From the NCBI RefSeq assembly GCF_963676685.1, contig NC_092345.1, positions 27,923,585 to 27,987,584 of the forward strand: DNA of 64,000 nucleotides, in the 5' to 3' direction. A program made the translations under genes and the position numbers. Positions 22,641 through 34,039 of this stretch are shown here, piece by piece. Every line of letters starts with the position of its first letter. Positions within the stretch are counted from its first letter, which is position 1. The notes beneath the pieces were generated by a model that saw only the letters and a list, made by a program, of their open reading frames with translations, made no database searches and was not told where the DNA came from. The stretch comes from Mytilus edulis. Its lineage: Eukaryota; Mollusca; Bivalvia; Mytilida; Mytilidae.

Positions 22641-23147
22641 TCCAATTGCAATTGTTGCTTGATTGTTGCTACAAACGAAGTATATTGAATGTCATATGGG
22701 ATTGAAAGTAAGTATTAATGACATGCCCTCAACACAAAATTCCCCTAATAAAAAACCAATAAGTTACGACATCAAATAATCGATGATCCTGACTTCGGAC
22801 AGACACATGCATATGTTTGGTTTGAAATGTTGAAATGTACTGTTATATTATTTATTTGTGCGTTTCACTGTACTGGGTGTTCTTGCGTTTGTTTGTACTG
22901 TAATCCTTAAAATATCCTGTACCCAGTAAGGTATATGACAGTTGTTATCTAATAGTTCGTTTCTATATGTACTCGTATTTCGCAATGTCGTTTGTTTTTT
23001 ATTGCATTTCAGTGTTTCTTGAAGACCTGTTGGTGACCCTCTGCTGTTGTTTTTTTATTTGGTCGGGTTGTTGTCTCTTTGACACATTCCCCATTTCCAT
23101 TCTCAATTTTATTTCTGTTGTTTCGTTGTTTTCCTCTTGTAGTTGAT
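22641..23147. repeat. fragments of dispersed repeats
   Basis: The stretch contains a copy of the repeat also present at 13760-14000 (ATAGTTCGTTTCT...TGTTTCGTTGTTTTCCTCTT), here interrupted by a segment reading GGTCGGGTTGTTGTCTC. The repeat resumes after the LINE at 24535, showing that the LINE inserted into it. Confidence 0.6.
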
Positions 23148-24533
23148 AAGATAAGATAAGATAATTTATTAACCAATCATGGTGCCCAAAATTTGAGCTA
23201 TACAATCAAATGAATTACAAAATAAAGCACAGAAAATGATTAGAATGATTAAAGTTCATTTAAACAAAAAACCACATGAATACACATTTACACTAATTAA
23301 CCTGATATAAACCAAGTTATTGACAAAACATAGTTGTTATGGGTGCCACTGTGACCTGGAGAAATTACATAAATCTTTAGGATAGTTCTAGGTCTATGGG
23401 AGACAACTCCTGATCAATTTTAATTCCTATATATATATATATATCTATCTATATTTTTTCTTCTATATTTTTTTTTTTAAACTACAATATTTGCTATAAT
23501 TTTCTTTCGTTCTTCAAAAAGGGAGTGCAATAAATTAGATAAGTTTGAAGTAACAAACAAATCTTCAGATGAAAGAATCCAAACAAATTTCATTTCATCA
23601 GATAATCTTGAAAAAATTGAATTTAGAATTTAAATTAGATAGATGTTGAGATCGAGTATCTTTTAGAACAGGACATTTTAAAAGAAAATGTAGTTCGTCT
23701 TCAACTGCGTTCTTACATAGCTTACACTTTCTGTCTTCAGCTTTAGTTCCAATATACCTCCCTCTTTCGATTTCAAGATCATGACAGCTAGTTCTAAATC
23801 TTGTGATTATTTGCCTGTCCTTTTTTGAATTCATTTTTAAATATGGTTCAAACATAAAAATATTTTTTAATTTTCTGTAAGTTCTTAATTTATTGCCAGA
23901 TTGTAAATTAGTACACTTCCCAGAATTGCTTTCTAAACTAGCTAACCAGCTTTCTTTAAATTTAATGGTTAAAGATGTTTTTACTTTTTTTAGAATATGG
24001 TTTTGTTTAAAGTTTGACTGGTTAACAAATAGATATTCTAAGTCTAGAAATTTAAATATATGTTTAATGTTTCCTATCCAAGATTCCTGGTTATGTTTGT
24101 CTATAGAATGAGATAGATTTATGGCTTCCCGTAGAATAATATTTGAAGGTTCAATATCTTTCATAAGATGGATCAAATATTTTACCATATTCATTATTAC
24201 ATAATACAGTGTAGGGAGTGAACCTAGTTCTCCTATACATGCCATATTTGATGTTTTTATATTAACTCCTAGTGAAAATTTACAAAGCTTAGTATGAATT
24301 TTCTCTAGTACAAGATGATCAGTTTCTTTTGATATAAATTTATCCAAATGTATTTGTTTCTTATGTGGTATATAACCCCAAATTTCAGATCCATACAACA
24401 AGATTGGTCGGATTGTATGGTTATAGATGTGTAATAAAGTACTAGGTTTTGGGCTTTCCACTGAAAAGGTCTTCCTTAATTTGAAATATGCTTTCATTCC
24501 TTTGTTATAAAGTTCTTTCTTTGATATGTTCAC
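23148..24533 (-). mobile_element. 5'-truncated LINE
   Basis: The element runs on the minus strand. Its 3' end has AATAAA followed by four TTATC units (plus-strand GATAAGATAAG at 23148-23165), a tail type used by several non-LTR clades. Its 5' end stops within the reverse transcriptase, as usual for truncated copies. It interrupts a dispersed repeat: sequence before 23147 and after 24535 is continuous in the related copies at 13900-13990 and 19190-19280. Confidence 0.8.
23598..24533 (-). CDS. C-terminal part of a LINE ORF2 (reverse transcriptase thumb and zinc-binding tail)
   Basis: The frame is 311 residues and uninterrupted. Near residue 44 it has PILLYGSEIWGY, the well-known motif just after the polymerase domain in jockey/CR1-type LINE proteins. 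Near the C-terminus it has CKLC...EDELHFLLKCP, the cysteine-histidine tail common in these ORF2 proteins. The catalytic palm and the endonuclease are absent, so the fragment cannot be autonomous. The ATG is an internal methionine of a longer ancestral protein. Clade assignment needs a phylogeny; jockey, CR1 or a relative are all possible. Confidence 0.8.
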   Translation of the reverse strand: MNISKKELYNKGMKAYFKLRKTFSVESPKPSTLLHIYNHTIRPILLYGSEIWGYIPHKKQIHLDKFISKETDHLVLEKIHTKLCKFSLGVNIKTSNMACIGELGSLPTLYYVIMNMVKYLIHLMKDIEPSNIILREAINLSHSIDKHNQESWIGNIKHIFKFLDLEYLFVNQSNFKQNHILKKVKTSLTIKFKESWLASLESNSGKCTNLQSGNKLRTYRKLKNIFMFEPYLKMNSKKDRQIITRFRTSCHDLEIERGRYIGTKAEDRKCKLCKNAVEDELHFLLKCPVLKDTRSQHLSNLNSKFNFFKII

Positions 24534-25914
24534 TCGGTTTTATTTTGTAACGCGTATTTGTTTTCTCTCAAGCGATTTATGACTTTTGAACAGCGGTATA
24601 CTACTGTTATACTTCTGTTGCCCTTATTTAGATTAAAGTATTTTTTTAGATTTAAACCTTCCCTTGCATTTGTTCTCAATAAGTGGACTAAAAGCACAAT
24701 AAAAAACATAATTCAGTATAGACGAAGCAATTTAACGGTAGAACAGATATTTACAACAACAAAAAATAATTAGAACACACATTATGCATACTAAACAATA
24801 TGTGTTGTATAAAAATATATTTGCATTTTTTTAGTAAGATCAGCGTACTGGACCTGCCAATTTGAACTATAAAATTAGACTAATATCAGTTGCTTTACTT
24901 CATACAAGTTTTCAAAAAAGCAACGTCATTAACTTTACAGGCTGATATAATCATTTGCAAAACACAGTACTTATAAGACATAAAATAAAGGAAAACGAAT
25001 GACACCTTTTAGTTTTACGTCAAATTATGAATAAGCAAAATGATGTTTACCCTTAAAAATACCTGAGGTACTGATTGGTATAATCATTACCTTCATCAAT
25101 TAGTCTATTTAGCCAATAAGATTGATTGATTGATTGTTGGTTGCTTAACGTCCAATGGCAAATATTTCATGCATATTCAGGACGAGAACAAGTTCACAAT
25201 AAATACAATAGGTAGGTTGTTGTAATAGAGGCCATCTAGGATGATGGTCGGGGAAATTTGGACTACCACTGGAAAATGAGGGTATATTGGATAGGGACAG
25301 AAATTTTGCCTTGCAACAGGCCACCTACGGACCCCTCAAAGAGTTGTTGCAAGGGTTCTTAACGTGCAAAGAGCGTGGCACTCTCTTTACACGAGGCATC
25401 GGATTTAACGTCCCCTTCTGACGGACGTGACTGCGAACTTGATACATCCCGCACAGCCAAACGGACGCCCCACTTCAGCAAGCGTTTTACTGCCGGTCGG
25501 GAGAAGACCAAGTGACCATATTTCTATACCCCAGTCACCCTTGGGGTATTTAGCCAATAAGAAACGACTGTTTGAAGGACAACCGCTAAACGTGTTAGTT
25601 AATAAACCTTTCGCCATGGTCTATAAAAAATACAATGGAAATCAATTAATTCCGGTGTCCTATAGCCAATCTTCCCCCATGCCAATTTTCCTGGGGGAAA
25701 ACCTGGCTCGATCTAAATTTTACCCCCGGAAATATTGGCATGACCCAACTTTTCCCCTCAACGTTATAGGGGGTCACCAGGATCAGGCCAATTTTCCACC
25801 TAATAGTACGAGGAGCTAATGTTTCCCCCCTTGTAATGTATTTTTTATCCAAAAAGAGAATAGCAACATTTTTTTAAATTATTTTAGCGGTACCAAACCT
25901 TCATTGTATTAAAA
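24534..25914. repeat. dispersed-repeat mosaic without gene
   Basis: Positions 24535-24625 continue the repeat split by the LINE. Positions 25125-25185 carry GGTTGCTTAACGTCCAATGG and CATGCATATTCAGGACGAGA, a family seen again at 63400-63550. Positions 25340-25540 are probably part of the same longer repeat. A 130-codon frame at 25427-25819 and its antisense partners lack domain signal and are not supported as genes. Positions 24830-25120 show nothing recognisable. Confidence 0.55.
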
Positions 25915-26045
25915 GAATGAAATTCAAAACAGTATGGCTGTGTGGCCATTGATTGACACATTCAATTCATCCATTGACTGGGACAATTTACGTGAACGTT
26001 TGTCTGTAACGACCACTGTTCACGACGATAGACATTTAAACTGTT
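25915..26045. mobile_element. half copy of the fold-back MITE
   Basis: This matches one arm of the elements at 22201-22640 and 53250-53690, from GAATGAAATTCAAAACAGT to GACATTTAAACTGT, then ends abruptly where direct repeat A1 begins. The DIRS-like cluster therefore inserted into, or recombined with, a fold-back element. Confidence 0.8.
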
Positions 26046-26243
26046 AAGCTGCTGCAAGCAAGCGTTGCTTCAAGAATAGTTGAGTCTGTGTGCATAAAAC
26101 AAAGGCCCTACTAATTAAGCGCTGATTGGTTAATTCAAAATTAGCTATGAATCTCATTGGTTAATTAGTATGATCTCGAAAAACAATTAGTAAACGAGAA
26201 GCAGATGAGGCAGTGACTGGGAAACCCCATTGCTGATTGGTCA
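26046..26243 (-). repeat. direct repeat A1
   Basis: It begins GCTGCTGCAAGCAAGCG and ends CCCATTGCTGATTGGT. It lacks the rightward extension seen in A2 and A3 and joins B1 directly at the shared short sequence TTGGT. Confidence 0.85.
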
Positions 26244-27452
26244 TACCAAGTTTTTTTTAAGATTTGTCAACTCTTTCTATCCTAAGAGGTGAAATCTGTA
26301 AATATAGAATCTGTACTTTTGCAACTTCCCTAAATGTTTTGATGGTGTCAATTTGTCAAATAGCACGAAACTAAAGGATTTAAACTTTAATTTTATAGAA
26401 TTTCTGCAAAAATGACCAATTTTGGCATTTTATGGTCAAAATAGGCATTTATAGCTTTTTCAATATTGATGCATAAATGGCATCCTGACTTTCTATCTGA
26501 CAGGTTTTCATGTGTCAATATTTGTTTTTCTATGCCTTTATCTAGTTCTTTTATTTATTTATGAACTCTGGATCTACAGAAAAGAAGATTATCTCAGACA
26601 ATATGTGCAAAATGTGTTGCATAAATGACCCTTGTCTAACGCCCTGTTTGAATGAAGTAAAAAGTGGGGAGCTTGGTACATAAAATTTGAAGTCCATAAT
26701 AAAGACCTCACTAAATTTGTATCAAAAGCACTTTATAATGTCTATTGTACCTGTTCCATTTCACATAATATCTTTCTTTTCTTCTGTAGGATAGCAAGTG
26801 ATTTAAATATAAGCCTGTTGAGAATAAATTGCATGCAATTTTTTCCCTAAAAAGGCAAAAATCTTTGTATCAGACCATACTGTTTGTAAGAAAAGTTAAT
26901 TGCAAGAGTCTTTTTATGCTCAGATTTGTTGTATCATGTCACATGAGTATAGAAATGATAAAAAAGACACAAATTTTTATTTCTTATAGCCTCAGTATGC
27001 ATTTTTTAATGTAAATATATGGCACCGCCTAAATTAACCCTAATTTTTTTCCAGTCTTACTTGGCCTAAGAACCTTTTAAACTAATATGATATATTATTT
27101 GTAACTTTTCTTTCCATTTAAAGTACTTTCAATACATATGTAAGGATCATTTATAACCAAAAAGCTTCACAAATTTAAAATTGCTGGAAAATATTACATC
27201 TTCATGAAAGGCTCCCCTTCATTGAAAAACCTCAATTTTTAGGCCCAGGCTCATATAAATTTTACTTTTGAATAATTATGCCAAGTCTGATAAATCAAAT
27301 GAGTACTCTGTTGCTTTAAGTACAGGATAAGTTATATATTTAGGCATTTAAAAAGTATTTTTTGCAATATTTTAATTTTTAAAGCCCCAAAAGTTGATAG
27401 TTGAAATTTTTCAATTTTAACGTCAAAATTTTACGCGCAAACATGAGTATAG
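26244..27452 (-). repeat. repeat B1
   Basis: A single 1.2-kb copy of the B unit that is tandemly repeated at 34040-36735. It runs from CATACCAAG to ACGCGCAAACATGAGTATAG. The short frame at 26829-27014 recurs in B2 (34675-34887) only because the repeat does; it has no domain signal. Confidence 0.85.
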
Positions 27453-27514
27453 GTTTGGGAGAAAGAATCACAGTTTAATATTGTCTTTGCATATCAATAT
27501 AGCAATAAACATAT

Positions 27515-28135
27515 TTACAAAGAAAGCAAAATCAAGTTGAAAAACTGTGTTAAAATACCAGGTGCTAATTTAGAGCCAAAAGGTATTTTTTTATATATAA
27601 AAATGTGTGTTTGACCGTCAGGGAAAGTCCACTGTAAACCTGTAACCTGTTGACTACTGCGACTGATACCCACAGATTTGTAGGACGATTTTAAATCAAC
27701 TTTGGACATGAAACAATTTTTGTCACTAATTTTGCTGCATCATCAACAGATTGAAATGTTTGCTTATCCATATCCCCTGCAAAATCATTAACAGCTGAGC
27801 CTATGGGTCTGCTGCAATCATGAATTATCCTTACACCCCCATCTGGTTTTGAATTGACACCTAAAGGACTGATAATTTTTGGTGTTGACGTTGCCAACTC
27901 ATAATTGCCATTTTCAATTTCAATTAAAATATGTTGATGTGCTTTATCATAAAGAGGACTTGCAATATGTGCCGAAGGGTGATTTTTTTGCTGAAACGTT
28001 AAGTGAAGCCAAATTAATATCCGGAACAATGTCAAATCCATGTTTAATGCCATGTAAAAGAAATTCTTTATCAGAATCATTTTTAAGTTCCTCTTGCCAA
28101 ACAGTATAAACAAGGTCACGCACTGGCTTTACCAT
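27515..28135 (-). pseudogene. DIRS-like reverse transcriptase, copy 1 (frameshifted and internally deleted)
   Basis: The frame opens at 28135, its ATG overlapping the stop of ORF1. It is disrupted by one frameshift near 27990, where a T run is longer than in copy 2, and by another near 27715. It retains palm-side motifs such as ISPLG, KPDGG and SKVDLKS. At about 27550 it jumps to sequence that in copy 2 lies some 1.27 kb away (30303 versus 31574). The catalytic YLDD box and the whole RNase H are therefore missing. This copy cannot make an active enzyme. Confidence 0.85.
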
Positions 28136-29331
28136 TACATCCAGTTTTTTGAATGAGCAAATGCTTGGTGTTCAGCACCACAACCCTGGATGGCACAAAT
28201 GTGCGAATAGCGACAGTTTTGTAAAAAACAACCTTTCCTACTATTGAATTTCCTACAAATTTCAACACCTTCTGCAGAATGAGATGCATATTTGGAATTA
28301 TTCTGTTGTTGCTTAGATGCAAGCTTACCAGATGGACCAGAAGCCTGAGGTTTAGTGAGTAAGGCTTTTGGCCGAAGATAAACTGACTGTAAATGAGGGA
28401 TGTCAGTGCCCCACCTAAAATTGTGCTGTTTTTGGAGTCTGCGGTATTCCCTATCAAAAAACAGCACTGACACAAATTCACATGATGAAACTAAATGATA
28501 AAATCTCATGGTATAAGATAAATAGTCAAGAACCTGTGTCTGTGTCAGTTCTCCTGTGCTCAGTAACTTGTACATGATAGACAGGTTTGCCCTCGACCAC
28601 TGACACAGAGACAGGGACTCAAGTTTGGGTCTTAAAGGGCCAGATTTAAAAACAAGTTGCTCCCCTGAAGTATCTGAAATAAGGCGCTCCTCAGACATGC
28701 TGGTCCCCCCTATATCATAGGAAACAAAGTCTGAAATGTCATTATACACTATTTTACTGTCCATGTTGGCAGATTTTAAATAAATCTGAGGGTCTTGCCA
28801 AGATAAATTAGAATTGACATTGTTCATGTTCGGATTATAACTGACGTTAATTGGATCAGGTGCATGTTCTTTCTGGCTTGCTGATAACTGCTGAAGCACC
28901 GCCCGGATATAGCCGTCTTCTTGTTGATTGTCGCCATCTTGGGTTACACTATGGGCGCCGCCATCTTGGATTAGGCTGCGTGCGCCGCCATCTTTATTTA
29001 CACCGGAAGCATGTCCGTGTTCGCCTTCATCCTGTGCGCATGTCATACGTTTCGACGGTTGCATGTCCACCTTCTCTATCTCGGAACTATTGTCCTTTCG
29101 GAAAGTTTTATTGACCGCTCTTAATAACAGTTTGCGCTGTCCTATCGGCATGTTCGTCTCCGCCAAATCGTCGGCCTCAATTAGTGACACCGCTTCCATG
29201 TTTTCGAATCCTAGCTCTAGGATTGTATCAGTGGTACGTTCACTGAGTTTCATGACGCCGGCCCATGTTCTCACTTTATCAGATGGTCTGTCGGACGAGG
29301 CCATAAATGTGATTTCTTCATCGTTTGACAT
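28135..29331 (-). CDS. DIRS-like ORF1 (gag-like) with SAM-like domain and CCCH finger, copy 1
   Basis: This is a 398-residue intact ORF. Residues about 28-75 (LSERTTDTILELGFENMEAV...) look like a SAM-type helical domain, perhaps for oligomerisation. Residues about 95-330 are low in recognisable domains. At the C-terminus C359, C368, C373 and H377 form a CCCH finger, followed by C379, C384, H388 and H393 as a second zinc site; similar Cys/His tails occur in DIRS-type gag proteins. The start at 29331 is preferred because copy 1 has an upstream in-frame stop. The stop overlaps the ATG of the reverse transcriptase frame (TAATG). The ORF is intact although the partner RT is destroyed. Confidence 0.8.
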   Translation of the reverse strand: MSNDEEITFMASSDRPSDKVRTWAGVMKLSERTTDTILELGFENMEAVSLIEADDLAETNMPIGQRKLLLRAVNKTFRKDNSSEIEKVDMQPSKRMTCAQDEGEHGHASGVNKDGGARSLIQDGGAHSVTQDGDNQQEDGYIRAVLQQLSASQKEHAPDPINVSYNPNMNNVNSNLSWQDPQIYLKSANMDSKIVYNDISDFVSYDIGGTSMSEERLISDTSGEQLVFKSGPLRPKLESLSLCQWSRANLSIMYKLLSTGELTQTQVLDYLSYTMRFYHLVSSCEFVSVLFFDREYRRLQKQHNFRWGTDIPHLQSVYLRPKALLTKPQASGPSGKLASKQQQNNSKYASHSAEGVEICRKFNSRKGCFLQNCRYSHICAIQGCGAEHQAFAHSKNWM

Positions 29332-29721
29332 TATTATATTCCGCCGAGAATATTATGCATAAATGAGCGCAAAGGTAAACAGCCACACAGCAAACAAGCA
29401 AGTAATAATGGTCAATCCCGTCTCATTGACGAGTTTGTAGCCTCATATATGTATCATATGAACATCTTTGCAGGTATCGAAAGATTAAGCAGTCATAAAT
29501 AGTCACGATGATGCCTAGTCCAGCAGTATACGAATCATAGATTATCGTCGGACTGTTTCTAATACTCGTACCGCGCACATGTACATATTCTTGTAAATCA
29601 TTTGTTTAAACAATAGCAGAATTTTGTGTCTGTATCCAATACGAAATTAATTAATCCACTGTATGATGTAAATTAATATACGATCATAATAAAGAAAATA
29701 TTTTCCCCGAAAATAATAATG

Positions 29722-30010
29722 GCTGCTGCAAGCAAGCGTTGCTTCAGGAATAGTTGAGTCTGTGTGCATAAAACAAAGGCCCTACTAATTAAGCGCTGAT
29801 TGGTTAATTCAAAATTAGCTATGAATCTCATTGGTTAATTAGTATGATCTCGAAAAACAATTAGTTAACGAGAAGCAGTTGAGGCAGTGACTGGGAAACC
29901 CCATTGCTGATTGGTTAAAAACCTAGACATTCAATTGCCCCTAAGTAACTACTGAATAGCATTCCAAAACGTATTAAGTATTAATACTCTATTTAAATAA
30001 AATAGTTCCA
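29722..30010 (-). repeat. direct repeat A2 with extension
   Basis: Same core as A1, plus an extension from GGTTAAAAACCTAGACA to AAATAGTTCC that is shared with A3. It lies at the 5' end of copy 1 and at the 3' side of copy 2 on the minus strand. Confidence 0.85.
29799..29914 (-). promoter_or_regulatory. three CCAAT boxes in repeat A2
   Basis: On the minus strand, in the direction of transcription, CCAAT occurs at 29803-29799, 29834-29830 and 29914-29910, each preceded by TTAA. The same trio is present in A3. Located just upstream of the ORF1 leader, they could form a promoter. This is an inference from motif and position only. Confidence 0.35.
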
Positions 30011-30206
30011 TTAATACATAACACTGTCCTACCAGATCCTCCCTTATTATGTTGTATATATGTCAGTTGTACCAATAACCAGTATGCTATATCTTTGGTG
30101 CCCTGACCGAATGCTGAAGAGTTACAGTGCAGATGAAAGCACCTGATTTACACCTAACAGAGTTCAGTCAAGGGACCAAGACATGCCAACTGGTTATAGC
30201 ACGTAT
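30011..30206. repeat. spacer replacing repeat B in copy 2
   Basis: This 196-bp segment occupies the place where B stands in the left element. It contains a diverged inverted repeat (AACCAGTATGCTATATC against GCCAACTGGTTATAGCACG), so it may be a small MITE that replaced B. Confidence 0.45.
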
Positions 30207-30637
30207 AGGGAGAAAGAATCACAGTTTAATATTTTCTTTGCATATCAATATAGCAATAAACATATTTATAAAGAAAGCAAAATCAAGTTGAAAAACTGTG
30301 TTACTCCAAAATAATCCAAACCTGTGTTAAAATAGGTGATTAGGTTCATGCAATAGGTCACTTGGTCATAACAAATACTAGTACATGCGTGACATGCTGT
30401 TTATAGGAAGGCAGGTTAATATATAATGGCACCCTTTTTTGAATAAATAAAGTTTTCTCATGGTATTCAATTATTCTGAACAGTATTGCAAGAATTCAGT
30501 GTCCTGAATTCAGCACAAGGTAATTACATCTGAAAAAAAACACTGACTCAAAGGGCGCCTGTGAGCCTAAATAAAAGAAAACGAAGGGAGTGACAGGACA
30601 TATGAGAAACAAGGTGATGCACAAACAACGGAGTTGG

Positions 30638-32158
30638 TCAGCATTCTTTCAGAAAAAATTGACATAGCTTTAACTCGTGCAACCTTGAAACAGCATCAGC
30701 CATATCATTGTGCTTCCCTGGTAGATGAATTGCAACAAGTTGAAAATTGTTAGTAGCAGACAGCCAAAACAATTCGCGCAAAAATGACATCGAAAGTTTG
30801 TTCTTAGAGGTACACTTATTGATACAACCAACTGTTGATGAATTATCACAATAAATATATACTCGCTTATTTTGCCAGCACTTAGCCCAACGCTTGGCCG
30901 CCAAAGCCACTGCAAATGCTTCTTGCTCAATAATATGCAAAGTTTGCGCGAATGGGAAATCCTCTTTCCAATTTACATAAAACCAATCGGTACCAAAAAC
31001 TCCACCTGCACCTGTTTTGCAAGCATCAGTATAAACCGAAGTGACAGGATCCGTGTTAAGTAAGAAGGATTTCCCATTAAAAGTGGACATGAAATTGTAC
31101 CACCAGTGAATATCATGCAAAATATCCCCGCATAATCGCATTTTATGCCAATCAGGCTTGCGCTTCGTAATGCCATCAATGATTCTCCGAAGAAATACTC
31201 TTCTGCCGCGAACCACTGAAGAAGCCCAATTTAGCTTGCCCGCCAGGGACTGCAGTTGTTTCTTTGAAACATGCTTGCGCTGCTGAAAATCTGCCAAATC
31301 TTGCCTTAACTGCTCTAGCTTTGTACTAGGTAATCTTAGTTCAAATGTTGTGGAGTCAATCTCCACACCTAAAAATACTAATTTCTGGCATGGGTCCAAG
31401 ACCTTGGACCAACTAATTGCAAAGCCTAATTTGCGCAGCAAGTAAATTAAAACTCTAAGGCCATGTGCGCAGCGCTGCTTAGTGCTCTCGCTAATGAAAA
31501 AATCATCTAAATATGCTATAATGGTAAAGCCTCTGCGTGACATCATGCGGCGAATAGCCTGGGAAAGTCTATGAAAAATACCAGGTGCTAATTTAGAGCC
31601 AAAAGGTAATTATGTATCTATAAAAATATGTATTTGACCGTCTGGGAAAGTCCACTGTAAACCTGTAACCTGTTGACTACTGCGACTGATACCCACAGAT
31701 CTGTAGGCCGATTTTAAATCAACTTTGGACATGAAACAATTTTTTGTCACTAATTTTGCTGCATCATCAACAGATTGAAATTTTTGCTTATCCATATCCC
31801 CTGCAAAATCATTAACAGCTGAGCCTATGGGTCTGCTGCAATCATGATTTATCCTTACACCCCCATCTGGTTTTAAAATGACACCTAAAGGACTGATAAT
31901 TTTTGGTGTTGACGTTGCCAACTCATAATAACCATTTTCAATTTCAATTAAAATCTGTTGATGTGCTTTATCATAAAGAGGACTTGCAATATGTGCCGAA
32001 GGGTGATTTTTTGCTGAAACGTTAAGTGGAGCCAAATTAATATCCTGAACAAAGTCAAACCCATGTTTAATGTCATGTAAAAGAAATTCTTTATCAGAAT
32101 CATTTTTAAGTTCCTCTTGCCGAACAGTATAAACAAGGTCACGCACTGGCTTTACCAT
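30638..32158 (-). pseudogene. DIRS-like reverse transcriptase/RNase H, copy 2 (one internal stop)
   Basis: The frame spans 507 codons and is open except for one stop at 31610-31612, just before the conserved LPFGSKLAPG stretch. Motifs in order are ISPLGV and KPDGGVR, SKVDLKSAY, IIAYLDDFF (catalytic aspartates at about codons 218-219), FLGVEI, then an RNase H with YTDACKTGAGG, an EQEAF glutamate and a YCDNSS aspartate. It ends with HLPGKHNDMADAVSR. The order and spacing fit DIRS-type RT-RH proteins. The start overlaps the ORF1 stop. No recombinase follows within the 630 bases to A2. Confidence 0.85.
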
Positions 32159-33354
32159 TACATCCAGTTTTTTGAATGAGCAAATGCTTGGTGTTCAGCA
32201 CCACAACCCTGGATGGCACAAATGTGCGAATAGCGACAGTTTTGTAAAAAACAACCTTTCCTACTATTGAATTTTTTACAAATTTCAACACCTTCTGCAG
32301 AATGAGATGCCTATTTGGAATTATCCTGTTGTTGCTTAGATGCAAGCTTAACAGATGGACCAGAAGCCTGAGGTTTAGTGAGTAAGGCTTTTGGCCGAAG
32401 ATAAACTGACTGTAAATGAGGGATGTCAGTGCCCCACCTAAAATTGTGCTGTTTTTGGAGTCTGCGGTATTCCCTATCAAAAAACAGCACTGACACAAAT
32501 TCACATGATGAAACTAAATGATAAAATCTCATGGTATAAGATAAATAGTCAAGAACCTGTGTCTGTGTCAGTTCTCCTGTGCTCAGTAACTTGTACATGA
32601 TAGACAGATTTACCCTCGACCACTGACACAGAGACAGGGACTCAAGTTTTGGTCTTAAAGGGCCAGATTTAAAAACCAGTTGCCCCCCTGAAGTATCTGA
32701 AATAAGGCACTCCTCAGACATGCTGGTCCCCCCTATATCATAGGAAACAAAGTCTGAAATGTCATTATACACTATTTTACTGTCCATGTTGGCAGATTTT
32801 AAATAAATCTGAGGGTCTTGCCAAGATAAATTAGAATTGACATTGTTCATGTTCGGGTTATAACTGACGTTAATTGGATCAGGTGCATGTTCTTTCTGGC
32901 TTGCTGATAACTGCTGAAGCACCGCCCGGATATAGTCGTCTTCTTGTTGATTGTCGCCATCTTGGGTTACACTATGGGCGCCGCCATCTTGGATTAGGCT
33001 GCGTGCGCCGCCATCTTTATTTACACCGGAAGCATGTCCGTGTTCGCCTTCATCCTGTGCGCATGTCATACGTTTCGACGGTTGCATGTCCACCTTCTCT
33101 ATCTCGGCACTATTGTCCTTTCGGAAAGTTTTATTGACCGCTCTTAATAACAGTTTGCGCTGTCCTATCGGCATGTTCGTCTCCGCCAAATCGACGGCCT
33201 TAATTAGTGACACCGCTTCCATGTTTTCGAATCCTAGCTCTAGGATTGTATCAGTGGTACGTTCACTGAGTTTCATGAAGCCGGCCCATGTTCTCACTTT
33301 ATCAGATGGTCTGTCGGACGAGGCCATAAATGTGATTTCTTCATCGTTTGACAT
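32158..33354 (-). pseudogene. DIRS-like ORF1, copy 2 (single nonsense mutation)
   Basis: This is nearly identical to the copy 1 ORF1, with the same SAM-like region. A single-base change creates a stop at 32311-32313, about 50 codons before the natural end, which removes the CCCH finger. The copy also lacks the upstream stop seen in copy 1, so an open frame runs back to 33438, but the conserved start remains the ATG at 33354. The terminal stop and RT start again overlap as TAATG at 32160-32156. Confidence 0.85.
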
Positions 33355-33743
33355 TATTATATTCCGCCGAGAATAATATGCATAAATGAGCGCAAAGGTA
33401 AACAGCCACACAGCAAACAAGCAAGTAATAATGGTCAATTCCGTCTCATTGACGAGTTTGTAGCCTCATATATGTAACATATGAACATCTTTGCAGGTAT
33501 CGAAAGATTAAGCAGTCATAAATAGTCACGATGATGCCTAGTCCAGCAGTATACGAATCATAGATTATCGTCGGACTATTTCTAATACTCGTACCGCGCA
33601 CATGTACATATTCTTGTAAATCATTTGTTTAAACAATAGCAGAATTTTGTGTCTGTATCCAATACGAAATTAATTAATCCATTGTATGATGTAAATTAAT
33701 ATACGATCATAATAAAGAAAATATTTCCCCCGAAAATAATAAT

Positions 33744-34037
33744 GGCTGCTGCAAGCAAGCGTTGCTTCAGGAATAGTTGAGTCTGTGTGCATAAAACAAA
33801 TTTAAGGCCCTACTAATTAAGCGCTGATTGGTTAATTCAAAATTAGCTATGAATCTCATTGGTTAATTAGTATGATCTCGAAAAACAATTAGTAAACGAG
33901 AAGCAGAAGAGGCAGTGACTGGGAAACCCCATTGCTGATTGGTTAAAAACCTAGACATGCAATTGTCCCTAAGTAACTACTGAATAGCATTCCAAAACGT
34001 ATTAAGTATTAATACTCTATTTAAATAAAATAGTTCC
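33744..34037 (-). repeat. direct repeat A3 with extension
   Basis: Same core and extension as A2, leading directly into tandem B units. A four-base insertion (TTTA region near 33800) and a few substitutions distinguish it from A2. Confidence 0.85.
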
Positions 34038-34039
34038 CT

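Noticed and set aside
25427-25819. 130-codon ORF as a gene
   Set aside because: It lies in dispersed repeat sequence, has antisense competitors and no recognisable domain.
28851-33376. Plus-strand ORFs of up to 144 codons in both DIRS-like copies
   Set aside because: They are antisense to ORF1 in each copy and are conserved only because ORF1 is.
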